This document shows, piece by piece, positions 6,691 to 14,256 of a DNA stretch of 41,996 nucleotides. A program made the position numbers and the translations under genes. Numbering within the stretch: position 1 is the first letter of the stretch; every line of letters starts with the position of its first letter. The stretch is taken from assembly GCA_964539115.1 (NCBI GenBank), contig CAZIHY010000005.1:1-41996 (forward strand), read 5' to 3'. The notes beneath the pieces were generated by a model. It was not told where the DNA came from, did not search any database, and worked only from the letters and a program-made list of their open reading frames with translations. The DNA comes from CAKSXP01 sp964539115. GTDB lineage: Bacteria > Bacillota > Clostridia > Oscillospirales > Oscillospiraceae.

Positions 6691-7575
6691 ATGAGTCTTT
6701 TCAAGCCATACAACTATAAAAACAGAACTGAAAATAATAACGGCGCGCTGAAAAAGAACCGTTTTTTTATTTTCTGGGAGATATTCTTCCGTAAGTTTTG
6801 GCGATTTGTTTCGCTTAATGTCGTCTATTTTCTTATAACGCTGCCGATACTGTTGTATTTTTACTATACCGCTAACGGCTTTTTTATCTCTTATTTTGGA
6901 GATGGCTACGCTGATCTTTTGCCCGGTATTGGTTTTATTGCCGCTTTTACCTCCGGCATTCCCGACGCGCTTAACATTCCCATCCTTGTGGTTTCGGTAC
7001 TGCTGTACGGTCCGCTTAAAATGGGCATGACTTATGTTTACCGCAACTTCACAAGGGAGGAGCATGCGTGGTTTTCTGATGTGTGGGAAAAGGCAAAGGA
7101 AAACTGGAAACAGGGCGTTGTTTTAGGTGTGCTGGATTTTCTGATAACGCTGCTCCTGGTAAATAATATTGTCGGCGGTTTTTCTGCGCAGAGCGCAGGA
7201 GTAGGCACGTTGTTTTTAATTTCAAGATATCTTTCGATAGTGCTTTTAGTCGTTTTCGCCTTTGTGCGGCACTATTCTTATCTGATAGCAGTTACAGTAG
7301 TTCTTCCCATACGGGCTATAATCAAAAACTCTTTGCTGTTTATTGTCATGGGACTTGGCAGAAATATTATTTCAACAGCTGTCTGTGTTTTGGTGTGGCT
7401 GCTTTCACTTTTCACATTGCCGCTTGCATCGGTTGTGTGTCTGCCGCTTCTGACTTATGCTCTTTGCGGTTTTGTGACCGTGTATGTCTGTTATCCGACT
7501 GTCAAGAAATATATCATCGTACCTGCTATGAAGCTCAGCCAAGATAACGAAACAGAGAAAACTGAAAATGAATAA
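6691..7575 (+). CDS. DUF624/YesL-like polytopic membrane protein
   Basis: Integral membrane protein of unknown function. The basic, polar N-terminus contains FFIFWEIFFRKFWRFVSLN, a pattern typical of DUF624 proteins, followed by about six hydrophobic segments (near residues 38-60, 82-112, 145-165, 170-195, 206-240 and 242-265). DUF624 proteins often accompany sugar or glycan uptake genes in Firmicutes, but no such genes are beside it here. It starts 19 bases after the recombinase stop and may be co-transcribed. It is followed by a long hairpin at 7583-7621. Assignment rests on topology and N-terminal pattern; moderate confidence. Confidence 0.7.
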   Translation: MSLFKPYNYKNRTENNNGALKKNRFFIFWEIFFRKFWRFVSLNVVYFLITLPILLYFYYTANGFFISYFGDGYADLLPGIGFIAAFTSGIPDALNIPILVVSVLLYGPLKMGMTYVYRNFTREEHAWFSDVWEKAKENWKQGVVLGVLDFLITLLLVNNIVGGFSAQSAGVGTLFLISRYLSIVLLVVFAFVRHYSYLIAVTVVLPIRAIIKNSLLFIVMGLGRNIISTAVCVLVWLLSLFTLPLASVVCLPLLTYALCGFVTVYVCYPTVKKYIIVPAMKLSQDNETEKTENE

Positions 7576-7582
7576 AAACTAA

Positions 7583-7621
7583 GGCTCCGTCCGGTTTTCT
7601 GATACGAAACCGGACGGAGCC
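7583..7621 (+). terminator. Long stem terminator after the DUF624-like gene
   Basis: GGCTCCGTCCGGTTT (7583-7597) pairs perfectly with AAACCGGACGGAGCC (7607-7621), a 15-bp stem with a 9-base loop. The following U-run is weak (TCTGTTATC), so termination strength is uncertain. Confidence 0.75.
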
Positions 7622-7638
7622 TCTGTTATCAAAAAGCC

Positions 7639-7668
7639 TTGCTCATTACAGTGTAAGTGTGCTACAAT
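7639..7668 (+). promoter_or_regulatory. Promoter of the ruvCAB-glmM cluster
   Basis: TTGCTC (7639-7644), an 18-base spacer and TACAAT (7663-7668), with an overlapping TATAAT at 7668-7673. The ruvC start follows at 7709. Confidence 0.6.
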
Positions 7669-7708
7669 ATAATGAATTGCGGATACAAGACGTCGGAGGT
7701 GTTATACG

Positions 7709-8224
7709 TTGAGAATTTTGGGTATAGACCCCGGAATAGCGACAGTTGGTTTTGCTGTTCTGGATTCCGAAAAAAACACTCAAAAACTTGTCACCTGCGG
7801 AGTTATAACAACTGAGGCAGGTCAACAGCTGTCAAAGCGCCTCGATAGGATATATAATGACCTTACACAGCTTATAGACAGTTTTATGCCGACAGTAATG
7901 TCTGTTGAAGAGCTGTTTTTTAACACTAATATAACAACGGGCATTTCTGTTGCACATGGGCGCGGTGTGATACTTTTGGCTGCATATCGCTCAGGGCTCG
8001 AGATATATGAATATACCCCGCTTCAGGTCAAGCAGGCGGTCGTCGGATATGGCAGAGCGGAGAAAAAGCAGGTCATCGACATGGTAAAGCGTATACTCAA
8101 AATGAAAACTGCTCCAAAGCCCGATGATGCAGCGGATGCTGTTGCTCTCGCGCTGTGCCATGCGCGGAGCTCAACTTCGCTTTTGAACTTAACAAGGAGG
8201 GCTGAGACATGTTCTACCACGTAA
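7709..8224 (+). CDS. ruvC: Holliday junction endonuclease RuvC
   Basis: Cuts Holliday junctions in recombination repair, working with RuvAB. The RNase H-fold acidic residues are visible: Asp7 in GIDPG, Glu in SVEELFF (near residue 66) and the Asp pair in KPDDAADAVALALCH near the C-terminus, plus YTPLQVKQAVVGYGRAEKKQV. Length 171 residues, normal. The start is TTG 7709, with CGGAGG about 9 bases upstream and the family's MRILGIDPG immediately after it. The 3' end overlaps ruvA by 16 bases; the ruvA ribosome site AGGAGG lies within ruvC. First gene of a ruvC-ruvA-ruvB-glmM cluster. Confidence 0.96.
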   Translation: MRILGIDPGIATVGFAVLDSEKNTQKLVTCGVITTEAGQQLSKRLDRIYNDLTQLIDSFMPTVMSVEELFFNTNITTGISVAHGRGVILLAAYRSGLEIYEYTPLQVKQAVVGYGRAEKKQVIDMVKRILKMKTAPKPDDAADAVALALCHARSSTSLLNLTRRAETCSTT

Positions 8225-8811
8225 ATGGTATAGTAACTGATGTCCTTCCGCAGCTTGCCGTTGTTGACTGCGGAGGAGTCGGATTTGCGCTCAATACTAC
8301 TAATAACACGCTTTCCCGCCTGAAAACTGGGGAGAAGGCGAGGCTTTATACATACGTTTATATCAGGGAGGAAAGCTTCGACCTCTATGGGTTCTATACT
8401 TTGGACGAAAAGCGGCTTTTCGAGATGCTTCTGAGCGTTTCAGGCGTAGGTCCCAAGGCGGCCCTCTCTATATTGTCATCATCTTCGCCCGAGTCCCTGG
8501 CGCTTTCCATAATCAGCGGAGATGACAAGGCGCTCACAATGGCGCAGGGGGTAGGAAAGAAAACCGCTCAGAGGATAATTCTTGAACTGAAGGATAAGAT
8601 GGCTAAAGAGACTAAGGAGCTTTCGTTCTCCGGTGCTGCCGCGATGCCGGTTCAGGCGGGTTCAGGCGGCAAGCTGAACGACGCAGTCAGTGCCCTTATG
8701 GTGCTGGGTTATGCTCAGGCGGAGATAAATGCCGCACTCAAGGGGATCGATGTTGACTCTCTTGGACTTGAAGATGTAATCAAGCAGGCGCTGAGAGCGA
8801 TGATGAAATAA
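8209..8811 (+). CDS. ruvA: Holliday junction branch migration protein RuvA
   Basis: Tetrameric junction-binding protein that loads RuvB. Domain I is an OB fold (FYHVNGIVTDV... VYIREESFDLYGF). Domain II carries two helix-hairpin-helix motifs (LLSVSGVGPKAALSIL and AQGVGKKTAQRIILEL). A flexible linker with Gly/Ala (about residues 138-156) leads to domain III (LNDAVSALMVLGYAQAEINAAL), which contacts RuvB. 200 residues. The ATG lies inside the end of ruvC behind AGGAGGGC, a tight translational coupling. ruvB follows after 18 bases. Confidence 0.96.
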   Translation: MFYHVNGIVTDVLPQLAVVDCGGVGFALNTTNNTLSRLKTGEKARLYTYVYIREESFDLYGFYTLDEKRLFEMLLSVSGVGPKAALSILSSSSPESLALSIISGDDKALTMAQGVGKKTAQRIILELKDKMAKETKELSFSGAAAMPVQAGSGGKLNDAVSALMVLGYAQAEINAALKGIDVDSLGLEDVIKQALRAMMK

Positions 8812-8829
8812 TCATAGGGAGGAGACGGC

Positions 8830-9873
8830 ATGAGCATTAGTTTTTCCGGGATTTCGGACGAAGAGGAGCTGCTGACTTCAACTACTATCCTGCCTGAGGA
8901 TGCCAATGAAGGTTCGCTCCGGCCGAGAACGATTTCAGATTATATTGGTCAGAAAAAGGCCAAGGATAATTTAAAAGTATTTATTGAAGCGGCAAAGATG
9001 CGCGGAGAGCCGCTGGATCATGTTCTGCTTCACGGCCCCCCGGGCCTCGGCAAGACAACACTGGCAGCGGTTATTGCCAACGAGATGGGAGTCAATATGC
9101 GCATAACCTCCGGCCCCAGCATAGAAAAGAGCGGTGACCTTGCGGCGCTGCTCACGAACCTTCAGGAGAACGACATTCTCTTTGTTGATGAGATACACAG
9201 ACTCAACAGATCCGTTGAGGAGATCCTCTATCCCGCGATGGAGGACTATGCTATCGATATAATCATCGGGAAGGGGCCGTCAGCAAATTCGATAAGGCTT
9301 GATTTGCCTAAATTTACTCTGATAGGCGCGACGACCCGTTCAGGGCAGTTGACGGCACCTCTGCGCGACAGGTTCGGTGTTACGCTCAGGCTGGAACTGT
9401 ACACACCCGAGGAGCTCCAGATGATCGTCACAAGAAGCGCTGGAATACTTGGTATAGCGATCGAGCCTGAAGGCGCAGTGGAGATCGCAAAGCGCTCCCG
9501 CGGTACTCCGCGTATTGCAAACAGGATGCTCCGTCGCGTACGGGATTTCGCACAGGTCACGGCGGGAGGAATCATTACCCAGCAGGTCGCGGACGAGGCA
9601 TTGGAGCGGTTGGAGGTCGATAAGCAGGGGCTTGATGCTCTTGACAGGCGTATGTTGGGCAGCATTATAGAATTCTATAATGGAGGTCCCGTCGGACTCG
9701 AGACTCTGGCTGCTACGATAAATGAAGAAGCAGTCACACTTGAGGACGTGTATGAGCCGTATCTTCTGCAAAAGGGGTTTCTGACCAGAACGCCGCGCGG
9801 CCGCTGTGTTACTAGAAAGGCATATGAGCATCTAGGCCTGGAGTATCTCGGGCAGCAGCAGATGGACATATAA
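8830..9873 (+). CDS. ruvB: Holliday junction DNA helicase RuvB
   Basis: Hexameric AAA+ motor for branch migration. It has the RPRTISDYIGQ start motif, Walker A GPPGLGKTT at residues 69-77, Walker B LFVDEIHRLNR, sensor 1 IGATTRSGQLTAPLRDRFG with the arginine finger region, sensor 2 in RSRGTPRIANRMLRRVRDFAQ, and a C-terminal winged helix ending near YLGQQQMDI. 347 residues, typical. GGGAGGAG is about 7 bases before the ATG. It completes the ruvCAB set. Confidence 0.97.
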   Translation: MSISFSGISDEEELLTSTTILPEDANEGSLRPRTISDYIGQKKAKDNLKVFIEAAKMRGEPLDHVLLHGPPGLGKTTLAAVIANEMGVNMRITSGPSIEKSGDLAALLTNLQENDILFVDEIHRLNRSVEEILYPAMEDYAIDIIIGKGPSANSIRLDLPKFTLIGATTRSGQLTAPLRDRFGVTLRLELYTPEELQMIVTRSAGILGIAIEPEGAVEIAKRSRGTPRIANRMLRRVRDFAQVTAGGIITQQVADEALERLEVDKQGLDALDRRMLGSIIEFYNGGPVGLETLAATINEEAVTLEDVYEPYLLQKGFLTRTPRGRCVTRKAYEHLGLEYLGQQQMDI

Positions 9874-9897
9874 GTTTATCGGAGGCAAAGTATATAC

Positions 9898-11265
9898 ATG
9901 GGCAAATATTTTGGTACGGATGGTATCAGAGGCGTTGTCAACAAAGGCCTCGATGCCATGCTGGCATATAAGGTTGGCGTTGCCGCTGCCATGGTTCTTT
10001 CAGAGGTACGCAGTGACAAGCCGGTTTTTACAATAGGCAAAGACACGAGGATATCCGGAGATATGCTGGAAAGCGCCCTTATCGCGGGCCTTTGTGCCGC
10101 CGGGGCGGATGTGATAACTCTTGGCGTGGTTCCAACCCCGGCTGTCGCTTTTATAACCGTTGACAGCGGGGCGGATGCAGGTGTCGTTATCTCCGCTTCC
10201 CATAACCCCTATGAGCACAACGGTATCAAAGTTTTCAACAGCGAGGGTTTTAAGCTGTCGGACGAACTGGAGCTGAAGATAGAGCGCATAATAGATGGGG
10301 AAGAGGAGCTCATTCTCAAAAGCAACAGTGAGATTGGCCATGTGCTCAACAGGGGACATGAGTTTGTAGACAGATACGTTGATCACATTGCGTCCAGGAC
10401 AGAAGCACAGATCAGAAATATCAAGGTCATAATCGACTGCGCCAACGGCGCTGCCTCAAGAACAGTCAATAGAATTTTCAGCCGCTTTCCAATACAGCTT
10501 GAGCTGATCAAAGATCATCCGGATGGAGTCAATATAAACGACGGCTGCGGCAGCACACATATGGACCTTCTCAGCCGAATGGTTGTTGCAGGAGGTTATG
10601 ACGTCGGCATAGCTTTTGACGGCGACGCAGACAGATGTTTGGCTGTTGATGAGCTTGGAAACCAGATTGACGGCGACGCGATAATGGCGGTCTGCGGAAA
10701 ATTTATGAAAGAAAACGGGAGACTGTCCAGTGATACGATCGTTGCGACTGTCATGTCCAATCTCGGTTTTCATGAATACTGCAGGAAAAACGGAATGAAC
10801 CTTGAGTGCACAAGTGTTGGCGACAGGAACGTACTCGAGCGTATGAGGGAAAAGGGATATTGTCTTGGCGGAGAGCAGTCTGGGCATATGATTTTTCTTG
10901 GAGATGCAACGACCGGGGATGGTCAGCTGGCCGCGGTCAAGTTTTTAAGCGTTATATGTGCTTCCGGAAAGAGCGTTTCAGAGCTGGTGGCAGATATTCC
11001 CAAGTATCCGCAGGTACTTATAAATGTGCCTATCGATGGCGGAAATGAGGTAAAAAACGCGTTGATGGACGACGAAGTCATCAATATGGAGATAAAAGCA
11101 GAGGAGGAAAGGCTGGGCTCTGAGGGCAGGATCCTTGTCAGGCCCTCTGGTACTGAGGCTCTTATAAGGGTTATGGTTGAGTCGTCAGATGAGATAATTG
11201 CCAAAGACACAGCTAAAAAACTGTCAGATTTGATAAGAATGCGAGGGGAAAACACAAAATATTAA
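9898..11265 (+). CDS. glmM: Phosphoglucosamine mutase
   Basis: Interconverts glucosamine-6-phosphate and glucosamine-1-phosphate for UDP-GlcNAc and peptidoglycan synthesis. Hallmarks are the start GKYFGTDGIRG, the active-site phosphoserine Ser101 in ISASHNPYEHNG, the Mg-binding DGDADR loop, the sugar loop GGEQSGH and the phosphate-binding RPSGTEALIRVMVE near the C-terminus. 455 residues. The ribosome site GGAGG lies about 13 bases before the ATG, longer than usual, but no better start fits the family N-terminus. It sits 24 bases after ruvB and is probably co-transcribed. Confidence 0.96.
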   Translation: MGKYFGTDGIRGVVNKGLDAMLAYKVGVAAAMVLSEVRSDKPVFTIGKDTRISGDMLESALIAGLCAAGADVITLGVVPTPAVAFITVDSGADAGVVISASHNPYEHNGIKVFNSEGFKLSDELELKIERIIDGEEELILKSNSEIGHVLNRGHEFVDRYVDHIASRTEAQIRNIKVIIDCANGAASRTVNRIFSRFPIQLELIKDHPDGVNINDGCGSTHMDLLSRMVVAGGYDVGIAFDGDADRCLAVDELGNQIDGDAIMAVCGKFMKENGRLSSDTIVATVMSNLGFHEYCRKNGMNLECTSVGDRNVLERMREKGYCLGGEQSGHMIFLGDATTGDGQLAAVKFLSVICASGKSVSELVADIPKYPQVLINVPIDGGNEVKNALMDDEVINMEIKAEEERLGSEGRILVRPSGTEALIRVMVESSDEIIAKDTAKKLSDLIRMRGENTKY

Positions 11266-11285
11266 AGAAAAATAACAAAAATAGC

Positions 11286-11314
11286 TTGACTTTTTCTAGA
11301 ATTGAAACTATACT
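11286..11314 (+). promoter_or_regulatory. Strong sigma-A promoter of the SigH-like gene
   Basis: TTGACT (11286-11291), a 17-base spacer and TATACT (11309-11314), 27 bases before the sigma factor ATG. Confidence 0.8.
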
Positions 11315-11341
11315 CAAAAATGTAAGTTTGGAAGTTTTCAT

Positions 11342-11959
11342 ATGGATATGAATAATAGTCAATTATCTGATGAGCAGCTCCAGCAGCTTGCTCTCAACGG
11401 AAATCTTAGGGCTGAAGAGCAGCTTGCCCTTCGTTACAGCCGTTTGGTTCGTATATGTGCCCGGCCATATTTTCTGGTCGGCGGCGACAGCGAGGACCTC
11501 ATACAGGAAGGCATGTTCGGCCTCCTCGCTGCAATTAGGGAATTTGATCCCGCGAAAGAAGCTTCCTTCAAAACTTACGCTGAGCTTTGTATTAAAAGAA
11601 GACTCATTTCTGCCGTTAAAGCGGCCTCCCGAAAGAAACATCTGCCACTGAATGAGGGCGTATCCCTGGAAGAAATCCTCTCAGAGGAAAGTAATTCCCA
11701 TAATTCATACCACGGCGAAGTGTTCAGGCGTGTTCCTGAAGAACAGGTTCTGGCCAAAGAGAGCGAATCCGAGTTTTTTTCCACCTTTTCACGGTGTTTG
11801 TCAAAATTTGAAAAAGAAATTATGAGTCTGTATTTGTCCGGCCTTTCATATGCGGAAATGTCGGAAAAGGTTAACAGACCGCAGAAGTCTATAGACAATG
11901 CCGTGCAGCGTATAAGACGCAAATTGGCGCAGCAGACCTATTCTAGCGACAGCAGCTGA
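11342..11959 (+). CDS. sigH: Sigma-70 family RNA polymerase sigma factor, SigH (Spo0H)-like
   Basis: Alternative sigma factor. Region 2 is clear: LVRICARPYFLVGGDSEDL then IQEGMFGLLAAIREFD, and the -10 recognition helix FKTYAELCIKRRLISAVKAA. Region 4 contains FEKEIMSLYLSGLSYAEMSEK with the helix-turn-helix followed by PQKSIDNAVQRIRRKL. The 205-residue length and the RPYF segment match the SigH/Spo0H sporulation-transition class of Firmicutes. The ribosome site is weak (TTTGGAAG about 10 bases upstream); a second ATG two codons later is an alternative start. A strong promoter precedes it. The presence of spoIVA 2.3 kb away fits a sporulator. Confidence 0.82.
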   Translation: MDMNNSQLSDEQLQQLALNGNLRAEEQLALRYSRLVRICARPYFLVGGDSEDLIQEGMFGLLAAIREFDPAKEASFKTYAELCIKRRLISAVKAASRKKHLPLNEGVSLEEILSEESNSHNSYHGEVFRRVPEEQVLAKESESEFFSTFSRCLSKFEKEIMSLYLSGLSYAEMSEKVNRPQKSIDNAVQRIRRKLAQQTYSSDSS

Positions 11960-12017
11960 AAACGCTGTTTCGTAATAAATGCCCGTATGGGAAATCTACT
12001 AAAAGAGAGGATCCAAA

Positions 12018-12293
12018 ATGTTCGAAGACAAGACCCTTATTTGCAAAGAGTGCGGCGCGGAATTCGTTTTCACCGCCGGCGAGCAGGAATTCTATGCAGA
12101 GCGCGGCTTCCAGAATGAGCCCCAGCGCTGCAAGCCCTGCCGTGATGCCCGCAAGAATGCTGCCCGCGGCCCCCGTGAGTACTTCACGGCTGTTTGCGCA
12201 GAGTGCGGCGGAGAGGCTCGTGTGCCCTTTGAGCCCAAGAGCGACAGACCTGTTTATTGCAGCGACTGCTTCGCAAAGAGAAGAGAGGGCTAA
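12018..12293 (+). CDS. Small zinc-binding protein with CxxC-x17-CxxC domain
   Basis: 91-residue cytoplasmic protein with four CxxC knuckles: C9/C12, C38/C41, C60/C63 and C81/C84. The N-terminal pair of knuckles brackets FVFTAGEQEFYAERGF and NEPQRCKPCR, a pattern known from probable zinc-ribbon proteins. The C-terminal pair is exactly spaced CxxC-x17-CxxC, a defined small domain. Two bound zinc ions are likely. Function is unknown; such proteins are often proposed to bind nucleic acid or ribosomes. AGAGAGG precedes the ATG. It starts 58 bases after the sigma gene and ends in its own terminator. Base composition is ordinary. Confidence 0.85.
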   Translation: MFEDKTLICKECGAEFVFTAGEQEFYAERGFQNEPQRCKPCRDARKNAARGPREYFTAVCAECGGEARVPFEPKSDRPVYCSDCFAKRREG

Positions 12294-12318
12294 ATAAGTT
12301 CTCAATTTAAGAGTAATT

Positions 12319-12350
12319 AAAAATGCACCGGATGATTCCGGTGCATTTTT
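12319..12350 (+). terminator. Rho-independent terminator of the zinc protein gene
   Basis: AAAAATGCACCGG and CCGGTGCATTTTT form a perfect stem with a 6-base loop, ending in T5. Confidence 0.9.
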
Positions 12351-12353
12351 ATG

Positions 12354-12382
12354 TTGAATTATACTTTTATTAAGGGTATAAT
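12354..12382 (+). promoter_or_regulatory. Sigma-A promoter of the DUF1858 gene
   Basis: TTGAAT (12354-12359), a 17-base spacer and a perfect TATAAT (12377-12382), 31 bases before the start. It sits directly behind the previous terminator, so the next gene is an independent unit. Confidence 0.8.
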
Positions 12383-12413
12383 AGCTACGAATCATCAATT
12401 AGGAGGATAAACT

Positions 12414-12617
12414 ATGTTTGAGATAACTAAAGATACCGTCATTGCCGAGATCGTGCAGTATGCTCCCGAGACCATGCCGCTTTTCCAGTCCATCGGCATG
12501 CACTGCATGGGCTGCGCCATGGCTTCCGGAGAGAATGTTGGCGAGGCATGCGAGGTTCACGGCGTTGATGCAGATGAGTTTGTGGCAAAGCTCAATGCAT
12601 TTCTCGCGGCTGTTTAA
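12414..12617 (+). CDS. DUF1858 redox-disulfide domain protein
   Basis: 67-residue protein consisting of one DUF1858 domain, the helical domain found at the N-terminus of ScdA/RIC iron-sulfur repair proteins and as a stand-alone partner near hybrid cluster protein genes. The signature GMHCMGCAMASGENVGEAC contains the redox CxxC pair. The start follows a perfect AGGAGG by 7 bases. It has its own promoter and terminator, so it is probably well expressed. Function in detail is unknown; a role in thiol or Fe-S redox handling is inferred from the family. Confidence 0.87.
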   Translation: MFEITKDTVIAEIVQYAPETMPLFQSIGMHCMGCAMASGENVGEACEVHGVDADEFVAKLNAFLAAV

Positions 12618-12637
12618 TTTACACTTATTTATAATAG

Positions 12638-12667
12638 AAAGCGCGGGGATAAGCCCCTGCGCTTTTT
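12638..12667 (+). terminator. Rho-independent terminator of the DUF1858 gene
   Basis: AAAGCGCGGGG pairs with CCCCTGCGCTTT around a short loop, followed by TTATTTT. Confidence 0.8.
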
Positions 12668-12685
12668 ATTTTAGGGGAAAACAAT

Positions 12686-13384
12686 ATGAGATATGAATCA
12701 TTATCGCCGCGGCTGAAGCTTATTGCTTCACTTGTCCCTGCATGTTCCGTTCCGGTCGATGTTGGAACGGACCATGGCTATATTCCCGCATGGCTGCTAA
12801 AAAACGGTGTCGTGCACCGGTGCTTTGCGACTGATATTAACAAAGGGCCTCTGGCTTCCGCCGCCAGTACACTTGAGGATGCCGGCGTGAGAAAACAATG
12901 CGAACTGATCCTGTGTGATGGTCTTGCAGGCTGTGCGCAAGGCTGTGCGGATATTGTCATTATAGCAGGAATGGGCGGGGAAAACATATCAGGCATTCTT
13001 GAGCGTGCACCTTGGGTCAAGAACTGCGAGCTAATTCTGCTTCAGCCGATGAGCAAGTCGGAGAAACTGAGATCATGGCTTGCTGAGAATGAATATGAGA
13101 TTTTTGACGAAAGGCTTGTTATGGACGGCGGAAAGATATACCCGGTAATCTGCGCAAAGGGCGCTGATCGTGTATGCGCGCTATCCGCGGCAGAGAAGCA
13201 CACAGGCCGGCTGTGCCTGGTTTTAAAGGAACCGCTGTTCGAGACTTTTTTGAATGAACTGATCTTAAAATATGAGAGGGCTGTTGGTTCACAGATGGCA
13301 GCCGGAGCTGGCTCTGTGCATCTGACTGAAATGCAGGAGCTTCTCGAGGCGTTCAGAAAAATAAGAGAGGAGAACTTTTCATGA
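12686..13384 (+). CDS. trmK: tRNA (adenine(22)-N1)-methyltransferase
   Basis: SAM-dependent enzyme that makes m1A22 in tRNA. It has a class I methyltransferase fold with motif I DVGTDHGYIPAWLL starting at residue 25, motif II around CFATDINKGPL, the catalytic-site segment IIAGMGGENISGIL and the LILQPMSKSEKLRSWL motif characteristic of TrmK/COG2384. 232 residues, with a C-terminal helical region. It overlaps the next gene by 4 bases (ATGA). The trmK-nif3 pairing is conserved in many Firmicutes, which supports both calls. Confidence 0.92.
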   Translation: MRYESLSPRLKLIASLVPACSVPVDVGTDHGYIPAWLLKNGVVHRCFATDINKGPLASAASTLEDAGVRKQCELILCDGLAGCAQGCADIVIIAGMGGENISGILERAPWVKNCELILLQPMSKSEKLRSWLAENEYEIFDERLVMDGGKIYPVICAKGADRVCALSAAEKHTGRLCLVLKEPLFETFLNELILKYERAVGSQMAAGAGSVHLTEMQELLEAFRKIREENFS

Positions 13385-14172
13385 CAACCGTAAGGGATTT
13401 TGATCGATTTTTCGCTGGTCACATACCCTATGAGATGAAAGAGGATTTTGACAATGTTGGGCTTCTTGTTGGGATGAACGACACAGAGGTAAAAAGGGTT
13501 CTAATTGCGCTGGACATAACGAGCCAGACGATAGAAGAAGCTGCGCAGTTTGGAGCTCAGCTGATAATCTCCCATCATCCGCTCTTCTTCGGGCTGAAAA
13601 AAATAACAGATGAGGAGCCGACAGGCAAAGCGATCGTTTCACTAATTTCATCAGGGATTTCTGCAATATGCCTGCATACAAATCTTGATTCTGCGACAGG
13701 TGGAGTAAACGACGCCTTAATCGAAAAAATAGGGGCAGTTAGCAAAGGGATACTCGACGAAGCGCATGAATCGGAACAGGGCGCTTACGGCATAGGTCGG
13801 TATGGCGAGCTTCCGGAAGCTGAGTTGATGCAGGACTTTCTTGCAAGGCTCAAGGTTGTGCTTCAGACAAACGGCCTTCGGTATCATGATGCAGGGCGAA
13901 AGGTCTCGCGTATTGCTGTATGCGGCGGGTCCGGCGGAGAATTTCTTGAGAAAGCGGTATCCCTTGGGTGTGACACATATGTTACGGCTGATATCAAGTA
14001 TGACCGTTTCTTGACAGCCAAGGAACTTGGCATTAACCTCGTTGATGCGGACCATTTCTGCACGGAGAATGTCGTTGTACCGGTTCTTGAGCGGCTTGTT
14101 CGCGAAAGTTTCCCAGAAGTGGAGACGAAAATTTCAGAAACACATAAACAAACGGCAAAATTTTTTGCCTGA
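13381..14172 (+). CDS. Nif3-like dinuclear metal centre protein (DUF34/YqfO type)
   Basis: Hexameric metal-binding protein of the NIF3/DUF34 family; proposed roles include GTP cyclohydrolase-like or metal-related activity, none proven here. Metal ligands are visible: the His pair in LIISHHPLFF, CLHTNLDSATGGVNDAL, and the C-terminal DADHFCTENVVVPVL, where many homologues read GHYxTE; the Asp in place of Gly is minor. 263 residues, the compact form without the central PII-like insertion. Translationally coupled to trmK. No ribosome site of its own is needed. Confidence 0.9.
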   Translation: MTTVRDFDRFFAGHIPYEMKEDFDNVGLLVGMNDTEVKRVLIALDITSQTIEEAAQFGAQLIISHHPLFFGLKKITDEEPTGKAIVSLISSGISAICLHTNLDSATGGVNDALIEKIGAVSKGILDEAHESEQGAYGIGRYGELPEAELMQDFLARLKVVLQTNGLRYHDAGRKVSRIAVCGGSGGEFLEKAVSLGCDTYVTADIKYDRFLTAKELGINLVDADHFCTENVVVPVLERLVRESFPEVETKISETHKQTAKFFA

Positions 14173-14181
14173 AGCATTAAT

Positions 14182-14252
14182 ATTCCCCCTTTTCTTCTGC
14201 ATATCTGTGGGCTTATCCACATATAAATCAAGCAGAAATGATAAGGGGGAAT
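14182..14252 (+). promoter_or_regulatory. Structured leader masking the spoIVA ribosome site
   Basis: ATTCCCCCTT (14182-14191) is perfectly complementary to AAGGGGGAAT (14243-14252), which contains the spoIVA ribosome-binding site. Inside it TTCTGC (14195-14200) pairs with GCAGAA (14232-14237), and TGTGG pairs with CCACA around GCTTAT near 14206-14221. The three helices nest into one long stem-loop. No U-run follows, so it is not a terminator. A clear promoter for spoIVA could not be picked out. Confidence 0.6.
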
Positions 14253-14256
14253 AAGC

